Below are positions 35,731 to 42,060 of a DNA stretch of 44,061 nucleotides, one piece after another. Numbering within the stretch: position 1 is the first letter of the stretch; each line of letters starts with the position of its first letter. Origin of the DNA: Gaiellales bacterium. GTDB lineage: Bacteria; Actinomycetota; Thermoleophilia; Gaiellales; JAICJC01. Position numbers and translations under genes: made by a program. The DNA is taken from NCBI GenBank assembly GCA_036403155.1, contig DASWRM010000045.1:1-44061 (forward strand), in the 5' to 3' direction. Below the pieces are notes generated by a model. It was given only the letters and a program-made list of their open reading frames with translations, did not search any database and had not been told where the DNA came from.

Positions 35731-36516
35731 ATGGCCGACGACCGTCCGTTCACCATCGCGCATCTCTCAGACCTCCACTGTGGCTCGCCCTATTTCGTGG
35801 CCAACCTGTTGGAGCGCGCGATCGGCGAGATCAACGACATGCAGCCCGACGTCGTTGTCTGTTCCGGCGACCTGACCACCTTCGGATACAAGCAGGAGTA
35901 CGCACAGGCCCGGACCTACCTCGACCGACTGGACTGCCCCGACGTCATCACGATTCCCGGGAACCACGACTCGAGAAACGTGGGATACGTCCACTTCGAG
36001 GAGATGATCGGCCCCCGCTCGACGGTGCTGCGCAAGGGCGGGATCACGTTCGTGGCGATCGACTCGTCGGAGCCGGATCTCGACCACGGCGTGATCGGCC
36101 GCAGCCGCTACGACTGGATCGAGGAGCAGTTCCGGCCCGAGGCGGAGTTCCGCGTGTTCGTCCTGCACCACCACCTGCTCCCGATCCCGGGCACCGGCCG
36201 CGAGCGCAACGTGGTGCACGACGCCGGCGACACGCTCGAGGTGCTGCAGCGCTCCCGCGTGAACCTCGTCCTCTCCGGACACAAGCACGTCCCCTACGCC
36301 TGGCGCCTGGAGGACCTGTTCGTGGTCAACGCCGGGACGGTCTCCTCGATGCGCGTTCGCGGGCACACCCGGCCGTGCTACAACGTCGTCGAGATCGGCG
36401 CCGATGCGGTCGACATCTACCGGCGCTACCCCTACCACGGCCGCGAGACCATCATCCGCTTCTCGACCTCGACGCTCGCCTACGAGAAGCACCTGCCGCT
36501 GAGGGGCAGCGGGTAG
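35731..36516 (+). CDS. Calcineurin-like metallophosphoesterase, candidate cyclic-phosphate hydrolase
   Basis: A 261-residue two-metal phosphoesterase with all ligand motifs: SDLH, CSGDLTT, PGNHDS, LHHHL and SGHKHVPY. The organisation resembles the class III cyclic nucleotide phosphodiesterases (CpdA-like). Its stop shares a base with the start of the cyclic 2,3-diphosphoglycerate synthetase gene (TAGTG), so both are made together. A role in opening cyclic 2,3-diphosphoglycerate or hydrolysing a related phosphate is therefore attractive, but this is inference. A TATGAT -10 box lies 10 nt before the ATG. Confidence 0.87.
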   Translation: MADDRPFTIAHLSDLHCGSPYFVANLLERAIGEINDMQPDVVVCSGDLTTFGYKQEYAQARTYLDRLDCPDVITIPGNHDSRNVGYVHFEEMIGPRSTVLRKGGITFVAIDSSEPDLDHGVIGRSRYDWIEEQFRPEAEFRVFVLHHHLLPIPGTGRERNVVHDAGDTLEVLQRSRVNLVLSGHKHVPYAWRLEDLFVVNAGTVSSMRVRGHTRPCYNVVEIGADAVDIYRRYPYHGRETIIRFSTSTLAYEKHLPLRGSG

Positions 36517-37817
36517 TGGCGGATCGCGTGCTTGCGCTGGTGGACGGCGAGCACTATCCGCCGGTCGTGCGGGCGGCGATCGATCAGGCGCAGGAGAGCT
36601 ACGACGTCGTGGCGGCGCTGCTGCTGGGCGGAACCGAGAAGCTGGCCGGCGAGCCCGACTACGGCGTGCCGCTGGAGCGGGTGCGCGGCGATGCGGCCGG
36701 CTCGATGCTCGAGGCCGCCGGGCGCCACGCCGTCGAGCGGGTGCTCGACCTTTCCGACGAGCCGGTGCTGAGCGAGGAGCGGCGGATGTGGCTGGCGGCG
36801 AACGCGCTCGCCGCTGGGCTCGCGTACGAGGGTTCCGACTTCGAGCTTCGCCCACCCGCCGCCGAGCCGCTCTCAGTGCCGGCGGTTGCGATCACCGGAA
36901 CGGGCAAGCGCGTCGGGAAGACCGCGGTCTCGGTGCACACGGCGCGCGTCCTGCGCGACTCCGGACGGCACGTCGCCGTCGTCGCGATGGGCCGCGGCGG
37001 GCCGCCGGTGCCGGAACTGGTGGCCGCCCGCGAGCGTCCGATTGGCGTGGCCGACCTGCTCGAACGGTCGCGCGCCGGCATGCACGCCGCTTCCGACTTC
37101 CTCGAGGACGCGGTCCTGACCGGCGTGCCGACCGTCGGCGCGCGGCGCTGCGGCGGCGGGCTCGCAGGAGGCACGTATCTCTCGAATGCCGTGGATGCGG
37201 CACGCGTCGCGGAGCAGCTCGCACCCGACCTGCTGCTGCTCGAAGGATCCGGTGCGGCGGTGCCACCGCTGCGTGCCGACCGCACGGTGCTGGTCACGTC
37301 GGCCAGGCGCCCGGCCGCCTCCCTGACGGCAGGCCTCGGGCCGGTGCGCGTGCTGCGCGCGCACCTTGTGGTGATCACCATGGCGGAGGATGGCGCCGGC
37401 GACGCGCGCGAGGCGATCGAGGCGGTTGCGCCCAACATCCCGACCGTCGCCGTCACGCTGCGGCCGCACCCGCTTGAGCCGCTCGGCGACGCGCCGGTCG
37501 CCTTCTTCACGACGACCCCCGCGCCACGCGCCGAGACCCTCGCCGCGCGCCTTCCCGGCCAGGTCGAGGCGGTGGTCGCGTCGCTGTCCGATCGCACCGC
37601 ACTGGCGGCCGCACTCGACCGTGCCGACGTGCGCCGCGCGGAGACGTTCCTCGTCGAGATCAAGGGTGCCGCGGTCGACGTCGTCTGCGAGGCGGCGGCG
37701 GCGCGGGGCGTCCGGGTCGTGTTCTGCGACAACGTGCCCGAGCCCGCGCCGGGCGAGCCCGATCTCGACGCGGTGCTGATCGAGCTGGCCGCGGAGGCGA
37801 TGGCCGTCCATGCCTGA
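36516..37817 (+). CDS. cpgS: Cyclic 2,3-diphosphoglycerate synthetase
   Basis: A 433-residue enzyme resembling the archaeal cyclic 2,3-diphosphoglycerate synthetase. It uses ATP to close 2,3-diphosphoglycerate into cyclic 2,3-diphosphoglycerate, a solute and phosphate store of thermophilic methanogens. A P-loop ITGTGKRVGKTAVSVH is at about residue 128, and RRCGGGLAGGTYLSNAVD and LLLEGSGAAVPP follow. The GTG start (ADRVLALVDGEHYPP) overlaps the phosphoesterase stop. The end overlaps the 2-phosphoglycerate kinase start by 8 nt. That neighbour makes the substrate, which supports the call. Confidence 0.88.
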   Translation: MADRVLALVDGEHYPPVVRAAIDQAQESYDVVAALLLGGTEKLAGEPDYGVPLERVRGDAAGSMLEAAGRHAVERVLDLSDEPVLSEERRMWLAANALAAGLAYEGSDFELRPPAAEPLSVPAVAITGTGKRVGKTAVSVHTARVLRDSGRHVAVVAMGRGGPPVPELVAARERPIGVADLLERSRAGMHAASDFLEDAVLTGVPTVGARRCGGGLAGGTYLSNAVDAARVAEQLAPDLLLLEGSGAAVPPLRADRTVLVTSARRPAASLTAGLGPVRVLRAHLVVITMAEDGAGDAREAIEAVAPNIPTVAVTLRPHPLEPLGDAPVAFFTTTPAPRAETLAARLPGQVEAVVASLSDRTALAAALDRADVRRAETFLVEIKGAAVDVVCEAAAARGVRVVFCDNVPEPAPGEPDLDAVLIELAAEAMAVHA

Positions 37818-38730
37818 CGCCCGCGAGCCGCGCATCCGGGGACGCGGCCACGCGCTGCCGTTCTCGAAGGGGCGCATGGCCACGACGCTGTTCCTCTCGG
37901 GCGTCGAGGCGGAGCACGCGTACGCGCTCGCGCTCGAGGTCGAGCGTTCGGTGCTCGACACCGGCGTGGAGGAGATCGCCCTCGACGACCTGCACCCGAT
38001 CGTCGAAGCCGTGCTGGCCCGGCGCGACGGCACGGCCGGCGTCGAGCGCTACCGCGCCTGGCAGAAGGTGCTGCGGCGCGAGCGGCCGCTCGTCCTGCTG
38101 ATGGGCGGCGCGACCGGCACGGGGAAGAGCTCCCTCGCCACCGAGCTTGCCTACCGGCTGGGGATCAGCCGGATCACGTCCACCGACGTGGTGCGCCAGG
38201 TGATGCGCGCCTTCTTTGCCCCGGCGCTGATGCCGGCGCTGCACTACAGCTCCTTCGAAGCGGGCGAGGCGATGCGCATGCCGATGCCGGATCCCGACCA
38301 GGCCGACCGGGCGCTGTACGGGTTCATGCAGCAGGCCGAGCAGGTCGCCGTCGGCGCGGCGGCGGTGGTCGACCGCGCGGTGCAGGAGGGCCTGTCCACG
38401 GTGCTCGAGGGAGTGCACATGGTGCCGGGGTTGGTCGACGTGCCGGAGCACACGTCTGCGACCGTCGTGCAGGTGCTGCTCGCGATCGAGGACGAGGAGT
38501 CGCATCAGTCGCATTTCGTGTCCCGCGGCTCGGCCCCGGGAGCCGGCCGTGGGCTCGAGCGGTACCTCAGGCACTTCGGGGAAATCCGGCGGATCCAGGA
38601 CTATCTCGTGGCGCGGGCGGAGCGGGTCGGCGTGCCGGTGATCGACGGGACCGACGGCGACCAGGCGCTGCGCGCGGTGCTGGATCTGATCCTCGAACGC
38701 GCCACCGCCGCCCCCGGCGGGGTACGCTGA
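37810..38730 (+). CDS. pgk2: 2-phosphoglycerate kinase
   Basis: A 306-residue kinase that phosphorylates 2-phosphoglycerate to 2,3-diphosphoglycerate. An ATP-cone-like N-terminal domain (LPFSKGRMATTLFLSGVEAE, residues ~16-85) precedes the kinase core with Walker A GGATGTGKSSLA (about 98) and SRITSTDVVRQVMR. This two-part form is typical of the archaeal enzyme. It overlaps the preceding synthetase gene, so both steps of the pathway are translated together. The symbol is descriptive only; no standard bacterial name is fixed. Confidence 0.88.
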   Translation: MPDAREPRIRGRGHALPFSKGRMATTLFLSGVEAEHAYALALEVERSVLDTGVEEIALDDLHPIVEAVLARRDGTAGVERYRAWQKVLRRERPLVLLMGGATGTGKSSLATELAYRLGISRITSTDVVRQVMRAFFAPALMPALHYSSFEAGEAMRMPMPDPDQADRALYGFMQQAEQVAVGAAAVVDRAVQEGLSTVLEGVHMVPGLVDVPEHTSATVVQVLLAIEDEESHQSHFVSRGSAPGAGRGLERYLRHFGEIRRIQDYLVARAERVGVPVIDGTDGDQALRAVLDLILERATAAPGGVR

Positions 38731-38745
38731 CCCCATGAGCGGAGG
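38723..38745 (+). promoter_or_regulatory. Internal promoter and ribosome site before the glpX-like gene
   Basis: TACGCT (38723-38728) overlaps the end of the kinase gene. A transcript starting about 38735 would carry GGAGG (38741-38745) 11 nt before the GTG at 38757. This gives the downstream genes a possible separate promoter. Confidence 0.4.
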
Positions 38746-38756
38746 TGAATCACCCG

Positions 38757-39764
38757 GTGGCGACTGAGGCGAGCGCCACGGACGAGACCAGGCTCGCTGA
38801 ACGGCCGGAGGAGCGGTGCCCCTGCACCGACCTCGTGCTGGTCAGCGAACGCTCGGCGCTCGCGGCCGGCCGGTACCTGGGGCGGGGCGATCCGCGCGGC
38901 GCCGACGAGGCCGCTAGCGAGGCGATGGTGCAGGCGCTCGCGGCGCTGCCGGTCAGCGGCACGGTCGTGATCGGTCGCAGCGAGGACGGTCACATGCTGT
39001 CCCCCGGATCGGCGCTCGGCGGCGGCGGCCTGGAGCTCGAGCTCGCCTGCGACCCCGTGGAGGGCGCCGGGGTGGTCGCGCGCGGCGGCGTCGGCGCGCT
39101 CTCGATCCTCGCCGCCTGCGAGCCCGGCGGCATCACGCGGGTGCCGCGCATGTACATGAAGAAGATGGCGGTCGGCCCCGTGGCCAAGGGGCACGTCGAC
39201 CTCCACAGAAGCGTGACCGAGAACCTGCACGCGATCGCAGAGGCGTTCGGCCGCCGCATCGGCGACATCACCGCTGTGGTGCTGGACCGGCCGCGCCACG
39301 AGGATCTGATCGCCGAGATCCGGGAGGCCGGCGCGCGCATCAAGGTGATCGCCGACGGCGACATCACGGCCACCATCGACGCGGCCATCCGCGGCACGAA
39401 CGACCACCTGGCGGTGGGAATCGGCGGCGCGTTCGAGGGCATCATCTCGGCCGCCGCGCTGCACTGCCTGGGCGGAGAGATCCAGGGGCAGCTGTGGCCG
39501 ATGAGCCGCACCGAGATCCGCCAGGCCGCGGAGCACGGCATCGACGACATCAACCAGATCTTCGGCATCGACGACCTCGTTCGCGGCCATCAGATGGTCG
39601 TCGGCACGGGGATCTCCAACGGCGACCTGCTCCGCGGCGTCAGGTACTTCGCCGAGGGCGCGCGCACGCAGTCGATCGTCCTGTGCTCGCGGTGCAACCG
39701 CGTGCGGTTCATCGACTCGATCCACCTGTTTTCGCGTGACCGCCACGAGGAGATCCGCCTGTGA
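38757..39764 (+). CDS. glpX: GlpX-like (class II fructose-bisphosphatase family) phosphatase with altered active site
   Basis: A 335-residue GlpX homologue. Conserved parts are SERSALAAGRYLGRGDPRGAD, ACDPVEG, MYMKKMAVGP, LDRPRHEDLI, GDI, GIGGAFEG and a late GTGISNGDLL. However, the usual GEGExDEAPM loop reads GRSEDGHM: the first Glu, a metal ligand in E. coli GlpX, is Arg here, and two residues are missing. The Thr after the DPxEG motif is Ala. The substrate may differ from fructose 1,6-bisphosphate. GTG 38757 is chosen for the upstream GGAGG; GTG 38745 is an alternative. The C terminus carries a CSRC pair. The stop overlaps the next GTG. Confidence 0.87.
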   Translation: MATEASATDETRLAERPEERCPCTDLVLVSERSALAAGRYLGRGDPRGADEAASEAMVQALAALPVSGTVVIGRSEDGHMLSPGSALGGGGLELELACDPVEGAGVVARGGVGALSILAACEPGGITRVPRMYMKKMAVGPVAKGHVDLHRSVTENLHAIAEAFGRRIGDITAVVLDRPRHEDLIAEIREAGARIKVIADGDITATIDAAIRGTNDHLAVGIGGAFEGIISAAALHCLGGEIQGQLWPMSRTEIRQAAEHGIDDINQIFGIDDLVRGHQMVVGTGISNGDLLRGVRYFAEGARTQSIVLCSRCNRVRFIDSIHLFSRDRHEEIRL

Positions 39765-40600
39765 CGGCGGAGCCGCAGCTCTTCGAGCTGCACGACCTGG
39801 CTCGGGAGCGCGGCATCGAGGGATACCGGCGGCTGTCGAAGGCCGAGCTGCTGGGGGCGATCGGCGAGCTGCCGCCGCCGGCGCCGACGACCGTCGAGAC
39901 GTCGGTGAAGGACGGCCTCGCCGTGCTCACGCTCCGTGGGCCGGGCGGCGACAACGCGCTCGCGCTGGAGACGATCGAGCAGCTGGCCGACGAGGCCGAG
40001 CGGCTGTCGGGGGATCAGGCCGTCCGGGTGATCGCGATCACGGGGGCCGGCAATCGGGTGTTCTGCGCGGGGGCCGATCTGCCCCGCGTACGCGGGCTGC
40101 CGGGCACCGAGGTCACGGAGCGGGGAAGCAGGGCGTGCGACCGGATCGCCGCCGTGCCCGTGCCGACGCTCGCGGTGCTGAACGGTCACGCGGTCGGCGG
40201 TGGCATCGACTTGGCGCTCGCGTGCGACTGGCGGATCGCCGCCCAGGGGGCGAAGCTGCGGTTCATCCACAACGAGCTCGGCTACTGCCCGCCATGGGGC
40301 GGCGCGCAGCGGCTGGCACGGCTGCTGGGACCGGGGGCCGCGCTGCGGCTGTTCGCGACGTGCGAGCTGTTGTCGGCGGATGAGGCGCGGACGCTCGGCC
40401 TCGTCGACGCGGTGGTGCCGCACGAGAAGCTGCACGGACGGGCGGAGGCGCTCGCCGGGCGGGTGGCACGTGCCGGCCGGGCGGCGGTCGCGGCCACCAA
40501 GCCGCTGCTCGGAGCGGCAGAGGCGACGGGGCACGAGCAGGCGTTCGCAGCGCTGTGGGATGCGACCGCCTCCGACGACGGGGCTACGATGCAGGCATGA
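39761..40600 (+). CDS. Enoyl-CoA hydratase/isomerase-like protein with N-terminal Rho-N-like domain
   Basis: A 279-residue fusion. Residues 6-36 (LFELHDLARERGIEGYRRLS and the following KAELLGAIG) match the small helical Rho-N/SAP-like module seen at the start of transcription factor Rho. The crotonase fold follows from about 45, with VFCAGADL and NGHAVGGGIDLALACD. The two catalytic Glu positions of true enoyl-CoA hydratases are Asp and a non-Glu residue here (GGGIDLA; RFIHNELG), so classical hydratase activity is doubtful. It is coupled to both neighbours by GTGA and ATGA overlaps. Confidence 0.82.
   Translation: MTAEPQLFELHDLARERGIEGYRRLSKAELLGAIGELPPPAPTTVETSVKDGLAVLTLRGPGGDNALALETIEQLADEAERLSGDQAVRVIAITGAGNRVFCAGADLPRVRGLPGTEVTERGSRACDRIAAVPVPTLAVLNGHAVGGGIDLALACDWRIAAQGAKLRFIHNELGYCPPWGGAQRLARLLGPGAALRLFATCELLSADEARTLGLVDAVVPHEKLHGRAEALAGRVARAGRAAVAATKPLLGAAEATGHEQAFAALWDATASDDGATMQA
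40585..40590 (+). promoter_or_regulatory. -10 box TACGAT for the SufT-like gene
   Basis: TACGAT, then GCAGGC, then the ATG at 40597. The box lies inside the end of the upstream gene and would give a leaderless transcript. Confidence 0.45.
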
Positions 40601-40899
40601 GCGTTACCGAAGAGCAGGTGTTCGACGCGCTGCGCGTGGTCGAGGATCCGGAGTTGGGCATGGACGTCGTCGACCTCGGGCTCGTCTACGACGTGCGCGT
40701 CGAGGAGGGCAGCAAGGTCACGGTCACGTACTCGCTGACGTCGATGGGCTGCCCGGCGGGGGCGATGATCCAGGAGCAGATGCGCGACGTCGTCGCGTCG
40801 CTCGAGGGCGTGGGAGAGGTCGTCACCGACCTCACGTGGACGCCACCGTGGTCGCCCGAGATGATGTCGGACGACGCGAAGTTCGTGCTCGGCTTCTAG
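40597..40899 (+). CDS. MIP18/SufT/PaaD-type (DUF59) iron-sulfur assembly protein
   Basis: A 100-residue single-domain protein. VFDALRVVEDPELGMDVVDLGLVYDV is the conserved DUF59 N-terminal block (in two parts), and SMGCPAGAMI carries the conserved Cys. Relatives help deliver iron-sulfur clusters (SufT, MIP18) or mature the phenylacetyl-CoA oxygenase (PaaD). No suf or paa genes are adjacent, so a general Fe-S maturation role is most likely. It ends the cluster and converges with the reductase gene, with overlapping stops. Confidence 0.85.
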   Translation: MSVTEEQVFDALRVVEDPELGMDVVDLGLVYDVRVEEGSKVTVTYSLTSMGCPAGAMIQEQMRDVVASLEGVGEVVTDLTWTPPWSPEMMSDDAKFVLGF

Positions 40900-41552
40900 C
40901 GAGGCCCCAGCGCCAGCGGCGCCTCACCGCCGATACCGGCGAGCCGCGCACGGAGCGCGTCGAGGTATCCCGAGCGTGCCTCGCCGTCGACGCTGTCCGC
41001 CGCGTAGGCGATGAAGGGGTCGAGCACCTGCATGCCGCAGTACGCGAACGTGCCCCAGAGCAGCGGGTGGAGCACCGCCTCGACCGAACCGGCCCGTCCG
41101 CCGGGCTCGAACTCCGCCTGGTCGTAGGACGAGGTGAACACCGCCAGCGCACGCAGATGCGTCAGCGGCCCCGTCCACGGCTCGTACCCGGGGTACTCGT
41201 AGGCGAGCCCGTTCACCAGCACGCGGTCGATCCATCCCTTCGCCATGGCGGGCAGCGAGAACCACCAGAGCGGCTGCACCATCACGAGCAGATCGGCTTC
41301 TCGCAGCAGCCGGACGTGCCGTGCCACGTCCGGCGCGAAGCTGTCGGTGCGAACGGCATGCAGCTGCTCCTCCATGGGGCGCAGGCGCGAGGCATCCTCC
41401 CGGTCCGTGAAGTCGCCGGCGGCCAGCCGGGGGTCGAACCCCTCCGCGTAGAGATCGAGCAGGGTCGCCCCGAGCGTCTCGGCCGCCGTGCGCCCGAGCG
41501 CTGCGGCGAACGAGCTGGGCTCCGGGTGCGAGAGGACGACGAGTGCGGGCAC
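40896..41552 (-). CDS. NAD(P)H dehydrogenase (quinone), flavodoxin-like fold
   Basis: A 218-residue flavoprotein of the NQO1/MdaB/KefF-like family. It has an N-terminal LVVLSHPEPSSFAAAL for FMN or FAD phosphate binding, LLREADLLVMVQPLWWFSLPAM (in parts) and GWIDRVLVNGLAYEYPG. Such enzymes reduce quinones by two electrons and protect against redox stress. The GTG start (VPALVVLSHP) has TATGCT exactly six nt upstream. The stop overlaps that of the SufT-like gene on the other strand. Confidence 0.87.
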   Translation of the reverse strand: MPALVVLSHPEPSSFAAALGRTAAETLGATLLDLYAEGFDPRLAAGDFTDREDASRLRPMEEQLHAVRTDSFAPDVARHVRLLREADLLVMVQPLWWFSLPAMAKGWIDRVLVNGLAYEYPGYEPWTGPLTHLRALAVFTSSYDQAEFEPGGRAGSVEAVLHPLLWGTFAYCGMQVLDPFIAYAADSVDGEARSGYLDALRARLAGIGGEAPLALGPR

Positions 41553-41558
41553 CGCGGG

Positions 41559-41564
41559 AGCATA
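41559..41564 (-). promoter_or_regulatory. -10 box TATGCT for the quinone reductase gene
   Basis: On the minus strand TATGCT is followed by CCCGCG and the GTG start at 41552, the 6-nt leaderless arrangement. Confidence 0.5.
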
Positions 41565-41639
41565 GGAACTTCGCCGCTCGCCTCGTCGTCCTATCCACTG
41601 CCATCGGGAACCGATATCCCCGACGCCCCGTCGAATACC

Positions 41640-42059
41640 ATGATGAACCGCCTTGCCACCACCGCACTTACCGCACTCCTGCTTGGGGCGAGCGCGTGCG
41701 GCAACGGGGCGGGTGCCACGGGCAGCACGCCGGTGCCCGTGCCGGCACCCGGCACGGTGACGGGCACGGTCGTCGGCTTCATGTCGGGCCACCGGCACGA
41801 GACGAAGCCGCAGAGCCGCGTGGCGGTCGAGGCCTATACGAGGGCCTTCCCGTTCATCGGCCCCGTCGTGGCCGACCAGCCGCCCGTGGTCGCCCGGGCG
41901 GTCACCGACGTCCGCGGTCGCTTCGTGCTGCGCGGCCTGAACCCCGGCCGCTACTTCCTGCTGTTCGGCCGCGCCACGGCGAAGTGGGTCCGCATCGGGC
42001 CGGGGCGGGGCGCGACGGTGACCGTGGCCGTCTGCCGCAACTGTCCGCTGCCGATGTGA
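41640..42059 (+). CDS. Putative lipoprotein with carboxypeptidase-regulatory-like fold
   Basis: A 139-residue protein. The signal peptide ends in LLLGASAC, a good lipobox, followed by a Gly/Thr/Pro-rich linker. The mature part (about residues 38-130) has TGTVVGFMSGH, then VTDVRGRFVLRGLNPGRYFLLF, the pattern of transthyretin-like or carboxypeptidase-regulatory-like beta-sandwich domains. It ends CRNCPLPM. Function is unknown. It stops 1 nt before the convergent FN3 gene. Confidence 0.72.
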   Translation: MMNRLATTALTALLLGASACGNGAGATGSTPVPVPAPGTVTGTVVGFMSGHRHETKPQSRVAVEAYTRAFPFIGPVVADQPPVVARAVTDVRGRFVLRGLNPGRYFLLFGRATAKWVRIGPGRGATVTVAVCRNCPLPM

Positions 42060-42060
42060 C

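Noticed and set aside
38735-38767. Ten-codon leader peptide before the glpX-like gene
   Set aside because: An ATG with a -10 box six nt upstream opens MSGGESPGGD, but there is no run of regulatory codons or attenuator hairpin; the GGAGG inside it is better explained as the ribosome site for GTG 38757.
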